Counted from the stretch's first letter, positions 50,700 to 62,824 are shown. The stretch: 64,000 nucleotides of DNA from Xenopus tropicalis (GCF_000004195.4 NC_030678.2:89192904-89256903); one strand, 5' to 3'. Notes: generated from the sequence alone by a model not told the origin. Translations and numbers: made by a program.

Positions 50700-52306
50700 C
50701 ATACCTCCCAACATTTGAAAAGCAGAAGGAGGGAGAAAAATATCTGCTGCGCGTAGCGCGGCAATTTTTTTAGGTCACGCCCACTTTATGGCCACGCCCC
50801 CCCAAACAGGCCCATTTTACAAAACCACGCCTGAAAAGCATAACATACACAAAGCTCACCAGAAGACAGACACGGTGGCCCCAATCATTTTATGACATAT
50901 TGTGGCCCTAAGGATTTCATTATGCACTGTGGCACCTGTGGTTAATGACAGACTCATGACAGACATTGGTAGCCAGGGCCCCCAATATATTGGTAGCCAG
51001 GTGTTATGTTTTGCATTGGCGCTAGAGCAGGGACCCCCTAAAACATTGCTGGTCCTCCCCCAGTGCCCCCCTACTATGGGCTGCTCCCCACTGCAGCATC
51101 CACCCAACATCCTCCAGCTCCCCCCAGCGTCCTCCCCAACATCCTTCAGCTGCCCCTTACCTTCCTTCAGCTCCTCCCAGGGTCCTCCCCAACATCCTTC
51201 AGCTGCCCCCAGCATCCACCCAACATCCTCCAGCTCCCCCCAGCGTCCTCCCCAACATCCTTCAGCTGCCCCTTACCTTCCTTCAGCTCCTCCCAGCGTC
51301 CTCCCCAACATCCTTCAGCTCCCCCAACATCCTTCAGCTCCCCCCAACATCCTTCAGCTGCCCCTTTCCTTCACCTTCCTTCAGCTCCTCCCAGCGTCCT
51401 CCCCAACATTCTTCAGCTCACCCCAGCGTCCTCCCTAACATCCTTCAGCTCCCCCAACATCCTTCAGCTCTCCCCAACATCCTTCAGCTCCCCCAACATC
51501 CTTCAGCTCCCCCCAACATCCTTCAGCCCCCCCAACATGCTCCCCCAACATCCTTCAGCTCCCCCAACATCCTTCAGCTCTCCCCAACATCCTTCAGCTC
51601 CCCCCAAACATCCTTCAGCCCCCCCAACATCCTTCAGCCCCCCCAACATTGCTCCCCCAACATCCTTCAGCTCCCCCAACATCCTCCCCAACATCCTTCA
51701 GTTCACCCCAACATCCTTCAGTTCCCCCCAACATCCCCATTCAGCTCCCCCAACATCCTCCCAACATATTTCAGCAGCCTCCCCCAACATCCTTCAGCTC
51801 CCCCAACATCCTCCCCAACATCCTTCAGCTCCCCCAACATCCTCCCCAACATCCTTCAGCTCCCCCAACATCCTTCAGCTCCACCAACATCCTTCAGCTC
51901 CCCCCAACATCATCCCCAACATCCTTCAGCTCCCCCAACATCCTCCCCAACATCCTGCTGAACATCCTTCAGCTGCCTCCCAGCATCCTCCAGCTGCCCC
52001 TTACCTTCCTCCAGTGTCCTCCCCAGCGTCCCCCTGCTCCTACCACCACCAGCTTCCTTCGGCTGCACCCCAGGGCTCTTCTTCTCATCCTCTCTTGTTA
52101 GCGCCGCAGCTTCTGCACTGTGAATGGCTTTATGTTAAAACTGAAGTGAGCAGCGCAGAAGTTGCGGCGCCAACAAGAGACGTGCGTGTGACGTCACGGG
52201 AGCGGAGACCTTTAAAAGCGGGACAAATCGGCGGCTATCCGGGACGGCAGGACAGGGTGGCAAAATCGGGACTGTCCCGCGTAAAGCGGGACAGTTGGGA
52301 GGTATG
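50700..52306. mobile_element. Composite element copy 2: CATACCTCCC ends, different minisatellite, hairpin and CRE
   Basis: The inverted ends CATACCTCCCAAC and GTTGGGAGGTATG are flanked by GCAATG (50694-50699) and GCAGTG (52307-52312), a 6-bp duplication with one change. The left part shares CCCACTTTATGGCCACGCCC with copy 1. The right part shares CGGGACTGTCCCGC...GCGGGACAGTTGGG. An inverted repeat (52091-52118 with 52153-52180) precedes TGACGTCA (52189-52196). The tandem array is unrelated to that of copy 1. Confidence 0.72.
51068..52010. repeat. Pyrimidine-rich minisatellite (CCCCAACATCCTTCAGCT)
   Basis: Dozens of units of about 18-19 bases, in places arranged in longer blocks with GCGTCCTCCCCAACATC. 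It has almost no stops on the plus strand, so it yields frames of 419, 178 and 150 codons of PQHPSAPPTSFSS type. Those are not genes. Confidence 0.92.
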
Positions 52307-54002
52307 GCAGTGTGGTCTTTGAACTATTTTATTGTTTTTTCTCAAATTCTCAAGTTTGAAAATCCTAGGTAGAGTAACCAGAGCAGCCATCAAAAAGATA
52401 CCTGGGGCCCTTAAACCAATATCTAGTACTGTTTAATATGTCACAAAGACCCCAAATGTTCCATTTATAAGTTGGACCCAGGAAAAAGAGGGTTTCTGGT
52501 GCAGCCCTGCTAGCAGCCAGGTATTGGCCGCAACTACTGATTAAAAACAAGTAAAATCAAATATTCATAACAATGATCTAACTTCAGGGTTGACATGATT
52601 TCTGACTGTAACAGTCATGCTTATTTACATCCTCATGCACATTTGCAGTCTCTGCAATTTCCTGCACTCTTTTGCATGTAAAACTACTTTTTTAAAGGTA
52701 CATGTGTCAAAATATGCTCCTTGCACTTCCATATAGATCCAATCAGCACCACTCAGTCCTTTTGTTTTCTGTTATGATTCAGGCACTGTTGCATCTGTTG
52801 ACAAAGAGGAACCCTAGAGCTACTGCGACCTCCTGACCAGGCAGCAGCAGGGTTCCCTTTGTGCTCAGCATCAATAAGTGCAGCACACTTGCTCCTAAAG
52901 AATCAGAAGAAGATGTCATTTGCACACCAAACACCGGAAATTATGCCAGGCTGATAGCAAAATTGCGTCCAATTTACAATAAAATGCATGCACAGTTGTG
53001 GTAATTTTACCAAATCACCGAATTGCAGTAGGGGCAGCACATTTGCATCAAAAGAATCGCCCCTTGGCAATCAATAAGGAAGGAGTTTTGGGGGGGAAAA
53101 AATACTGCAATGTAGGAAAACAAATGGCGACTGCGCTAGATATTGCACTTTGCTTACCTTACTTGAGAACATAAATGAGCCCTTTAAAGGCTTAGATGAG
53201 GTATATACAGTAGATAGGCTTTATTTAAAAACTTCATAAATGCCTAAAACTTGCACAATATGTAGTGGTTGTCAGACCTCTTCAGTTCAATGGCCCCTTG
53301 GAGGTCCAATCTTAACTTCTAACAAGATTGCACATTTGTACATATCGATGTGCTGTAAAAGATCTTTTGGAAGATGTTAATAGTCCTCCATTTGTTAAAT
53401 ATGCTTCTAAAAATCCATAAGAATAAATAGAAGGTGGGTGAATTTTTCTGTGGCGAGTTCTAACTGCACATTTTAATAAATCTGCCCCTAAATGCTGAAT
53501 GTTAAACTAAATGGGCTGAACTGTCAGCAGAAATAATAATTTCGACTGAACTCACAATGAGAACAATACTAGACACTGAATAGGAACAATTTCAATTGAA
53601 TTTCAATTAGAGCTACTAAGAGCTTAACAAAAATTTAGACTGGATTCTTCCCCACTAAATTTGGCAGTGCAGAAGGTGGGGTAGGGTGTATTTGGCAGTC
53701 CAGTACGCAAACAGAAGTCATGTAACGCTCATGCATTGTGTCACTTCTGCAATGCACGCGCACCAAGGGCCACGCAGAGGGGCCAAAATAATCCCTGCCT
53801 CCACTATGATGTATGGCAGACAATTGTTTTAAGTTTTGGTTATGCAGCATGTATATTTCTTTATTGCCTGTACATCCTGTTTTTTATCGAGCTATGGTTT
53901 GTTTCTGTGCAGTAAATGTGATGACAGAGATCAACTTTTTGTCAGGAGGATAGAGGATTGGGAGAAGAAAGAATGTGCAATGCAGTTTAAATATAAATAT
54001 GT

Positions 54003-54008
54003 TTTATT
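54003..54008 (-). terminator. tmem30b: Poly(A) signal of the TMEM30 gene
   Basis: A minus-strand AATAAA lies about 415 bases after the stop codon. It is a canonical signal; no nearer one was seen. Confidence 0.45.
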
Positions 54009-54421
54009 TAATCAAATATAAACACCAGGAAAACCAAAGAAATGCATTAACCATTTATCTAGTGTACAAAATAACGATTAAATAAAGAAATGTATTTAAA
54101 AAATAGCAATAATGTAATTCTAATTAAAAAGGATCACAACTTTGATTGTAGACAGTAATAAGAATATTATAATAATGTGCGTCAAAATAGATATGACTTC
54201 TAGATAATCAAAGTTTTGAAAAAGCAACCAATGTTTTGAAAAGTATTGCCTTGCAGTGAAACGGTCCTCCTGAAATTTTTCTGGTTTTAAAGTCTTTGTT
54301 TTTGGCATGTGGAAACATTCTTAACAGTTTAATAATGGCTTGGAAATGTATGATATAGAGTCTAGATTGTTCATGAATAGAAGAAATAACATAGGATGCA
54401 ATATTAACTTAATTTTTAAGT

Positions 54422-54621
54422 CTATAATGTATTGCTGTCCTCGTCCTCATCATCCTTTTGTGAAGTTTTCAGAAATATAATTAATATTACAATTGCAAAC
54501 AAAGTACACAAAGAACCAAATACAAGGTAGGCAATGCCTAGGAATGGGTTTTTTCCTCCCATCCAAGAGAGGCTACTGAACACAATCTTTTTTCGTCCAT
54601 CAAAGCTTAGTACAGGATAAT
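54422..54621 (-). CDS. tmem30b: TMEM30 gene coding exon 7 (residues 288-353, stop)
   Basis: The acceptor is TTCTAG|AT. The exon holds [19 protein letters not shown], membrane span 2, and the acidic C-terminus ending SNTL, with a TAG stop. Confidence 0.94.
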
Positions 54622-57600
54622 CTAGAAAAGGTATTGTTAAGGACTCAAACACAAACAAACACATGAGAAAGTTAGAAGATGCAGAGCAAACACTACATTT
54701 AAACATCTGCCAGTGGATAGCTTTATTAGTAGGCGAGTAGCTGTAATGTTAGGGTATAGTCTAAAATACAAACTATCAACAAAACTGCTTAATGCTGTAC
54801 TAGCTTTGGTGTCCATTTCCTAAAGTTTGTAAAAACTATCTATAATTCATCATCCATTGATGGTGTTCTTTGGAAAAAAAATAAATGCCACTTCTAGTGC
54901 TTGCAAGTTCTTACGGTGAAGAGCAAACCACCACCCTGCTTTGGGGTTTGATAGGTAAAACATTTCTATATTGAGGAGCTTAGGCGAACAACACAGATCT
55001 TAACACACACCAATTGCAAACAGGACCATGTCTCTCCTTTGAACACACAGGACAGACCAGTCTCTTACAGACATCCAAGGAAGAGCCCTGTCTCCTCCAG
55101 GCATGCAAGGAAGAGCCATGTCTCCTCCAGACGTCCAAGGAAGGACCCATAGGTGTGGGAGTGCACCCCTTTTACCTCTACAGGCAGATCCTCTCTCAGC
55201 TGCCACATAATTACCTTACTGGGAGGGTATATTAATTCTGTCTGCACTAGATATCCCCCTGCAGCCCATATTATGCACCTCAAATGCACTTTCCAGTACA
55301 TTTTTAGACAAGACAGGTGTGTTTTCTAAACACACTGTCACAGATCCTATACAGTAAATCTAAATGTCTGCATATTCATATGCTACTTAGTAGCAGCTAC
55401 TTGTCATGGCTACTAAAATGCAATAAATACCCTGCCATAGAAAATACTGAGAATTGCTTCTGTTAACACACATGTAGAGACAATTATCAGTAAATGATCA
55501 GCATTGTCTATTTTGTAGCCATCACAAGTAGCTGCTACTAGTAACTCTGTGTCTTCACCCTTAGGCTAATGTGGAAAACTGCTTGCTGAAAATTCCGCCC
55601 TTCGCCTCCTACTTGTGCCTGCACCTGAATGAATAGAATATGCTCGGGTTCAGGCACATGTAGCCGATATACACATCGCGAGAGTTTGAAAGTCTCGCAT
55701 TTTTATGGGTATTTCTGTTACATGTGCCTGCACCCGAGCATATTCTATTCATTCGGGTGCAGGCACAAGTAGGAGGCGTAGGGTGGAATTTTCGGCAAGT
55801 GGAAAAACGCTCTACGCCTTGTCTGGCATTAGCCTTAAGGTTTTTAGTGTTAGGTCTATGCATCTTGTCTTAGGAAAAGTATTATTAAAGAATAATGCAA
55901 AGCTGATGCTTAGCTTTTGCTGTGTGTTGGTTTGCTGATAATGCTGGGCTTTTAATCATTTTTTTAAGGATACTGTATACAATTTTCAGCAGATATTCCC
56001 CAGGCGGTAGACCTGTTGTAAAATTCCCAGACTCGATTCTACGATATAACTTCCGGAAAGAAGGCAAAGCTGCTCTTCGCATCCAAACAATGAAATCTTC
56101 GTTTATAAACCCTGTGTTAGACGGATCATCAGAAAGATTGTATGCAGGAGTTAGCCAGTTTGAAGGCTTTGCTGTACCTGTTGATATAGAAGATGACAAT
56201 GTGTAATGTATTTATAAAAATGTTCGATGTTTGTACATTCACAAACTGTACATATCTGATATCAACATTCTTTATAGAGGCTGTATATGTATTCTGCATA
56301 TTTATGGTATTTACTAACCAAAGTAATGCTAGATGAATTCTGTTACGGAACAGTTTAATAGCAGATTTTAAAAGACATGAGGGATCATTTCTAGCCACAA
56401 GTGGAGTGAGCATGCAGCTTCATTGTGCTTGCAAGGAGGCAATGTTCTTGGCAGAATAGCGCTGCGCCTACTATATTTGTGAGCATTTTAGCATTATTTA
56501 TGCAACCGCAGGCAAATTTGGTTGCAAATTGGAAACATTTATGTGGAAGTCCATATGGTCTTTTATGGTCCTTTACTGTGTTTGCGTTCAAGTGACAGCT
56601 TCGGTCAATTATTTGGGCTCAAGTGTGCTGTACTTATTGAGGCTGAGTGCAAAGGGAACCCTGGAGCTACCATCTGGTCAGGAGGTGCTTGTAGCTTCAG
56701 GTTCTCCTGCAGGGTCGGACTGGGCCGCCGGGACACCGGGAAAAATCCCGGTGGGCCCCAGCGGCCCAGTCCGACCTTTGCAGGCGCTCCCCCAACTGAC
56801 TGTTCCTCCCCTGATGCGTTCAGGGGGCCCTGCAGGGTAGGGGACACCTGCAGGGCCCCTGGGGCGGGAGCCCCGGTGGGCACAGCACCCCCAGTCTGAC
56901 CCTGTTCTCCTGCATCAACAGACCCAGTGGCACTCAACTGGGAAAGTAAGGACTGCTGGGCCAAGAGCAACTATAAGGAAGTACAAGGAGCACATTTTGA
57001 GACAAGAACCTTCAATGGCAGTGTTTTTTTATGCACAACTGACTGGGGAATTTTCAGGTCAGCAACTGCACTTGCAGATGTAAATATGCCCTATGGTATA
57101 AAATCAGTTTATACTTCTATAATTAAGAGGGCATAAACAGGTTTAAGATATCCACAATTGTATTACTGCTGCTAACATCTAGAGCAGTGCTGTCCGACTG
57201 GCGGCCCGCGACCCCCCTTCTGTGTGGCCCCCCACCTGTCTGGCTGCTTTGATGGCTTACTCTTGTGTAAGCTTTAAATGGTATCAGTGCTGAGATTAAC
57301 TGCCCCCCCTGCATGGTTCTCACCTCAGATTCAGGCTGTAAACCCTCTGTATTGTTTAAATATGTAATCCCCTGTGTTGTTCACACCTTTTAATCTCTGC
57401 ATTGTTCCCCCCCTGCAGTGTTCACACCTCAGGCTCAGGCTGTAATCACCCACATTGTTCCCCTGTTCACACCTCAGACTGTAGGAGCAGTAGAAACCCA
57501 CAAATAATCCCTGCCTGTGTGCCATACACACAGGCAGGGTAGGGAAGGCAGAGTATGGCAGGTTTTTGCTGTACTACAACCATTAATATAGGTATGGTCA

Positions 57601-60600
57601 TGTAATAACACGAGTTTGGTTTCAAGTGGGTGCGGTTTCAAAAAGGGGAGTGGTCAAAACTGGCTTCCATTATCGGCCCTCCACCACGTAGGGCGGAAAA
57701 ATTCCGGCCCTCGGTACCACAGAAGTTGGACAGCACTGATCTAGAGCAGTGATCCACAACCAGTGGCTCATAAGGAACATCTTGCTCGCCAACCACTTGA
57801 ATGTTGCTCCCAGTGGCCTCAAAGCAGATGCTTATTTTCAAATTCATGGCTTAGAGACAAGCAGACCCTGTGTTAGCGGGGGGGCAACTGCAGGGTCTGC
57901 TTCCTACAATGTTCGAGCCTGAGTTGTGAACAATACAGGGTCTTAATTGTGCTTAAAGCCTGAATCAGAGGTGTAAACAATGCCAGTTAATCTCAGTACA
58001 GATACAATTTAAAGCTTAAGGGCCGTGACACACGGGGAGATTAGTCGCGCCATGCCAAATCTCCGTTGCCGCGGGCGAAAAAAGCTGGTTTAGTAAAATT
58101 TGATTTTTATTTGTTATCATCAATTTTTTCCCCCAAAGAAAAATGCATTTTTTTTACCTTCTAAAACCTGCCGAGATGCCATGGAAAGTCAATAAAAAGT
58201 TTATTTTCAACATTCAAGCAAAGTTGTAAATCAAGTTTTTTTTTTCATTAATTGCCTTTGTTGCCATGCAGCAAAACACAGTTGAGGTTAACCCATTCCA
58301 GAATTTTAATATATATAAGATAGACAATCTCAGGAAAAGTTTTAATCACAATTATGCAAGTTTTTTCCCCAAAAACTATACATTTTAATAAATATGCCCC
58401 TTAGCATTTGGCCAAATCTGAATCTTAATTTGGTGCATCCCTAAAAAAAAGTGAATGATTAGTTGCTGCAGAAAACATTTACATCACATGTTCATCAAAT
58501 TACAGGGCCATTGTGGTAAAAGTATAGTTTTTTTTTAAAGAAATAATATGTCAGATTTACCATTAAAGACTTGAGCTAAGGTTTCATTGCCGTTTGTAGG
58601 ATTTTGGAATTTAACATTATAATCAGACCACCATGAGATGCCTTTTCTTGTCAGTGGAACTTCAACATATGTTCCATTGTCCTTATAGTGCAATGAAATG
58701 ACATCTAGAATACAGAAACACAATATAATGCATAAATATATAAATACATTTATATATTTGTAGATAGATGATTGATAGATAGATAGATATTTTTTTGACA
58801 GTACCATTTTCTAAAAAAGAGAAAATTCTTCTGGAATCAATAGAAAACAATGAAATCATGAATCCATCTTTAAAACCACTATAACATTTGAATTGTCAAA
58901 AGCATCTTATAAAATAGGCCACCAGAAAATGCCACTATAAGGTACTAGTGAGCCATAGTGTGCAATAGAAAAAGGCACAACTGCTTTCAGTTGCAATTAT
59001 ATTTGTAAGTAATTTATAAATATGATTTAGTAACGTTTCAGTGTTTGTTATAAGGCCACGGTATGGCACTTTAGTGGCAGTGCCTACTGGCAAATCAAAG
59101 TTAATAAAAAGACACGGGGGTTATTTATAAAATTCACGCAGTGCAGAATAATTCGCTCAGTGAACATATTTGCCCTGCCTGTGTTTACGTTTATAAATCT
59201 GGACAAGACTGGTGCATTTAATTGCAAATTTTTTATTCGCAGTGTGAATGTCCTTAAAAGCTTTTTAAATGCAACCACGTTACACCACAACTTTGGTGGT
59301 GGAAAAAATATTTGCAAATTGTGAAATTGCTATATTTGTGCACAATAAACACACAAATCGCAATCCCATTTGCCAATTTTTGTGCAAGATTCACATTTCA
59401 CTGCAGTTCGCAACAAAAGGAAAGATGGGCGCAGCAGTGCAAAATGTAAGTGTTTAAGGGAAAACATGCACAAAACAACCATTTGCTAATTTTTTTTTCT
59501 TTGCAAACTTTATAATGATTTCATAAACATATTAAAGAGGGATATAGTAGAACCCTTCCAAATGTTTAAAATGGAGTGTACCCTATCCAATAATTTTGCA
59601 GTCAATAACGCAAGACAAAATACAAAATTGTGGTATACATTTACAGCCAATAAAATGTGACAGAACCATTTTATGAAATTACCATTAAACATGCTGTTTG
59701 CAACAGCACCACATGGAGCTATTGGCAAATTTTTTGAATCCCACTGATATGGAGAACAGTAATTAGAGGGGGCCTGAAAGACAAAAAAAAAAAAAAATAG
59801 AAAAATAGAAATAAATCAGTTTGCTCATTTTTTTCTAACCAAAAGAATCTTAAAAGTAAGAATGTATCTGATATTATCATTCATTATTTATTAATAATAA
59901 TATTACATGTATAATGAATACAGATGATACATTTAATCAATATAAATCATCAAAGTTTTCCCCAATCTAATTCCTAAAATTGATATAATCTGTTAAAATG
60001 TTTATAATTCTGAGTCATTGTGGAAATGCTTTGTACATTAAATGAAGGATAAGTGATTGAACTCCATTAAGTGAATCTGTGGATTAAGTTGTTGTGCTCC
60101 TGCAAATGGTACTAGAAAGCTCTTACCCCCATATGCAATAAATGGCGCTAAAGTTGCCCCAGAGTAGTAACCCATAGCAACCAATAAGGTATTTGCCTTG
60201 AAACAGGCAACCACTAAATGCTGCTTGCTGATTGGTTGCTATGGGTTACTGCTCCTGGGCAAACTTAGTGCTTTTTATTGCATAAATCCATTTGAGCCAA
60301 CAGAATAGAGGAAAGGTATGGGTGTTTAATATGGTTTCCAGTTCCCAAATAAGGGAACCGTCTTATTTTTACAATGAGAGGAACTCCTTTACATACCTTT
60401 AGATTGTCAATTAGTCCACCAAGTTGCTTTGGATCTACGGAGATCATATAACGATAGTGGTTCTGGTAGTAATTAGACAACTCATAATACATACAAACAG
60501 GTCCCTTAAGGAAAAAAAGAGATTTTTAGTATACATTTTAATTTCAAAAATACATAATAATGTACTATACACAATGTTTCCATGTCTCATAACAAAATCA

Positions 60601-62817
60601 CAAATGTTTAATTGTCCTGGTGCTTAAATTAAAAGCTATTCACTCTGGTGCTTATAAGATGCAAATATGGGGATGATTTAGACTGTATTGCCATTTTCTC
60701 CACCTGTGTAGAAAATACCGGATGTGGCATTAGCCTTACTGTGTGTTATCTTGAGCTAGGTAGGATATTTAGGGTTGAAGATATTTGCCTGCTACCTGTG
60801 AAGACTTTCTTCTCTACTTACAAATGCAAATATATATATTTTTTTGGCAACTTGCAATTCTTTTTATTAACTAATTGTTTGTCATGTTAGCAGAAGTTCA
60901 TTATGAATTTGTATATGTAGTCCTGTCTATATTTTCCACTATCCAGTGCCATCTGAATAGTAAGGGTAACATATCTATATGCTTTTCCTGGACTTGTTTT
61001 CAACTTCTTTACAAGCAGTAGTGTGTTCTAATATTACTTGGTGAATGTACAGCCATAGAGCAGCAATGCATTATCATATTATATTATATCATATTATAAA
61101 CATGGCCATAAAATTGTCCTTTCACCCTATAGCTTTACAGTACTTCATCTTAGCTATGGCAAAAGTATATGCTTCCTTATTTATACAATATATACAAATT
61201 ATTTATTTAAAAAGAAATGTAAATATAGTTCTGGAAACAAAGAGTATTTGGTTTACCTGGAAGAATTCTGTGATGTTAAATGGGACATTACATGTGCAAC
61301 CTCTTGATTCATTTCTGCAATTATAGCAGTAGTCTCCAAGCACAGCACCAGTGTAGTCAAACTTAAAAATAAATGAGAGAAGATTCATTCTGAAGTGCCT
61401 AGTATCCTACTCTATAGGCAATGATGGTGTGCCCCTCCTAGTATTTCCCCAAACAGTTTTTGGGGCCGATTCACAAAAGGTCGATAACACTTATCGCATG
61501 CTTTTTTGCGTTAAAAAGTATGTGATTATTAAGATTCATCAAAGTCATTTCGTATGCGTTAAGACAACATGGACTTTGCAGTGGGATTTTTTCAAGTCTG
61601 TGTTGGCCCTAGTGATGTATCCTCCAGTTTGCAGGGAAATGGTCATTTTCAGAACAGAAGTTCTGAACGCGGCAAAATATATTGCGTGCAGCGCAAAAAA
61701 ACTCATCGCAAATTAATAACACAAACAACATCACTTCTTAATTATGACACGTGTCCTTCTAGTGAATCGAGCGTTAAGGTGCAAAAAGTAAGAACGCATG
61801 CTATAAATAGCGCTCATTTTATCGACCTTTAGTGAATCGGCCCCTTTATGTAATTAATGTAATTAGTCACATTAGTTTGCAGGTCTGCTAATCTCATCAG
61901 AGAGCTTTGAACATGAAATAGGTCCAAGCTCACCAGTCACCTGTGAGGATCCAGCTAAAATGCACAATTGCAAACTACTTTTAATGATAGTGTGGAATAA
62001 TAAATGTATAAATAAACCAGTAACAAAGTTGCCAGATTATGTTTGTTGTCCAGATGTTAAATGTTAATTTAACATATAAAAATAATATATATAAGGAGTA
62101 GTCAGTATTTGTATTTTTCATGTGCCTTAAGAATATGGACTGGTAATTTGGAGGGTTAAGAAAGTATGCCCTCATATCTAGTGACAATATTTATTAAACC
62201 TTTGAGATTATTTTTTTTTTTTTTATTAAGATAGCCATACTGATTTAAGTCATCTACATGTTCAGATATGGACCGTACATTTAAATGCAACGATCTAAAA
62301 CATTCCGACTGAAATTGTAGGATAAAGCCCTAACAATAACAAATTGGAGCATGTGCTGAACATGAAATAGTTGGCAGACACCAATCGTACAAAAGTGACT
62401 TCCTGGTAATGCATTGTAGGTCCCCCAAGGATATCGTGAGATACACAATACATGCACAGCTTATATCGTTATCCAACCAAAATTTTCTAACTAAGTGACT
62501 GATCGCCATGGTACGAAAATCATCGGGACGAGAATTGAGAGCCCACACATAGCTGAAAATTGTACGAAACGTATGGCCAGCTTTAGCTGACATGCTATCA
62601 CCCTTACCTCACTTTCCTTAATGCTGTTTGAGGAGTAGTATAAACCTAAGCCAATTGCTATAAAAGATAAGCCAGCAAAAAAGAAGAAAGGAATAACAAT
62701 GCTAGCAGAGAGTAGTGGTTGCCATGCTGGGAGTCGCTGCTGAGTAAATGCAGTGTTATCTGGTCTCTGTGATGGAAGAGGCTCCTTAATTGTGAAGTCT
62801 GTGGAAGAGGATTTCAT
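54422..62817 (-). CDS. tmem30b: CDC50/TMEM30 flippase subunit, TMEM30B-like, seven coding exons
   Basis: CDC50 proteins are the beta subunits that carry P4-ATPase lipid flippases out of the ER and support their activity. Minus-strand coding exons are 62608-62817, 61257-61361, 60397-60504, 59683-59773, 58561-58704, 55974-56177 and 54422-54621. All have GT/AG junctions and join into 353 residues. Two membrane spans lie at about residues 40-62 and 314-338, around a large ectodomain with seven N-glycosylation sequons (N87, N99, N181, N211, N219, N233, N271) and paired cysteines. Signature blocks are [46 protein letters not shown] and [15 protein letters not shown]. Features such as [23 protein letters not shown], a GNxxxGLPxGxY stretch and an acidic tail ([11 protein letters not shown]) match TMEM30B better than TMEM30A, as I remember them. 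The family is certain; the paralog label is an inference. Confidence 0.9.
55041..55148 (+). repeat. Short 30-bp tandem repeat
   Basis: Three units with CCAAGGAAGAGCCCTGTCTC-like sequence start at 55071, 55101 and 55131, in intron 6 of the TMEM30 gene. Confidence 0.7.
55561..55837. mobile_element. Foldback MITE with TTAGGCTAATG ends
   Basis: The ends are TTAGGCTAATG and GGCATTAGCCTTAA. The centre folds over GTGCCTGCACCTGAATGAAT and its complement. It shares the GTGCAGGCACA(A/G)GTAGGAG block that became the 34-bp VNTR at 33615. Confidence 0.7.
55974..56177 (-). CDS. tmem30b: TMEM30 gene coding exon 6 (residues 220-287)
   Basis: The acceptor is CAACAG|GT. The donor is TAC A|GTATCC, which restores the conserved VYNYPV across the junction. 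It encodes [19 protein letters not shown] and [14 protein letters not shown]. Confidence 0.92.
56710..56904. mobile_element. hAT MITE in the TMEM30 gene intron 5
   Basis: The ends are CAGGGTCGGACTGGGCC and CCAGTCTGACCCTG. There is a perfect duplication TTCTCCTG at 56702-56709 and 56905-56912. It is inserted in an older repeat (about 56390-57110). Confidence 0.85.
57185..57738. mobile_element. hAT MITE with ATCTAGAG duplication
   Basis: The ends are CAGTGCTGTCCGACTGGC and GTTGGACAGCACTG. There is a perfect duplication ATCTAGAG at 57177-57184 and 57739-57746. The interior holds the TTCACACCTCAG and CAGGCAGGGTAGGG motifs found inverted at 8600-8990. Confidence 0.82.
57747..57870 (+). mobile_element. 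Partial hAT MITE abutting the previous one
   Basis: It starts CAGTGATCCACAACCAGTGG directly at the right target duplication of the element at 57185-57738. It matches the left half of the element at 28272-28579. The right half is replaced by other sequence. Confidence 0.6.
58018..58090 (+). mobile_element. Truncated TTAA MITE (GGGCCGTGACACACGGGGAG)
   Basis: TTAA followed by GGGCCGTGACACACGGGGAG and ATTAGTCGC is the left end of a known-looking frog MITE. No right end follows. Confidence 0.45.
58561..58704 (-). CDS. tmem30b: TMEM30 gene coding exon 5 (residues 172-219)
   Basis: The acceptor is TTCTAG|AT and the donor is AAT G|GTAAAT. It encodes [21 protein letters not shown] and sequons N181, N211 and N219. 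Confidence 0.92.
59683..59773 (-). CDS. tmem30b: TMEM30 gene coding exon 4 (residues 142-171)
   Basis: The acceptor is TTTCAG|GCC. The donor follows the first base of an Asp codon (AAT G|GTAATT). It encodes the family hallmark [14 protein letters not shown]. Confidence 0.93.
60397..60504 (-). CDS. tmem30b: TMEM30 gene coding exon 3 (residues 106-141)
   Basis: The acceptor is CTTAAG|GGA and the donor is AAG|GTATGT. It encodes [19 protein letters not shown] and the SVDPKQLGG block. It begins and ends in phase 0. Confidence 0.92.
61257..61361 (-). CDS. tmem30b: TMEM30 gene coding exon 2 (residues 71-105)
   Basis: The acceptor is TTTTAAG|TTT and the donor is CAG|GTAAAC. It encodes [15 protein letters not shown] and [14 protein letters not shown]. 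It is cysteine-rich, with sequons N87 and N99. Confidence 0.92.
61459..61845. mobile_element. MITE with GGGGCCGATTCAC ends
   Basis: The inverted ends GGGGCCGATTCACAAAAGGT and CTTTAGTGAATCGGCCCC continue with GTCGATAA and its complement. The interior has further GCGTTA-type repeats. It lies in intron 1 of the TMEM30 gene. TTT on both sides may be the target. Confidence 0.65.
62290..62590. mobile_element. Decayed multi-hairpin MITE
   Basis: The right end ACGTATGGCCAGCTTTAGC, with GTACGAAA and GATCGCCATGG inside, matches the family at 4420-4768. The left end is not clear. Confidence 0.45.
62608..62817 (-). CDS. tmem30b: TMEM30 gene coding exon 1 (residues 1-70)
   Basis: The start ATG is at 62815-62817 in GGGAAATGA; no upstream in-frame ATG exists in the exon. 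A good acceptor (TTTGCAACAG, exon from 62824) precedes it, so a non-coding exon probably lies further upstream. The donor is GAG|GTAAGG. It encodes the cytosolic N-terminus and membrane span 1. Confidence 0.9.
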
Positions 62818-62824
62818 TTCCCAG

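Noticed and set aside
51063..52322. 419-codon open frame, the longest in the window, plus overlapping 178- and 150-codon frames
   Set aside because: They are read-throughs of an 18-19-bp minisatellite without stops. The product is only PQHPSAPPTSFSS repeats, and several frames are open at once.
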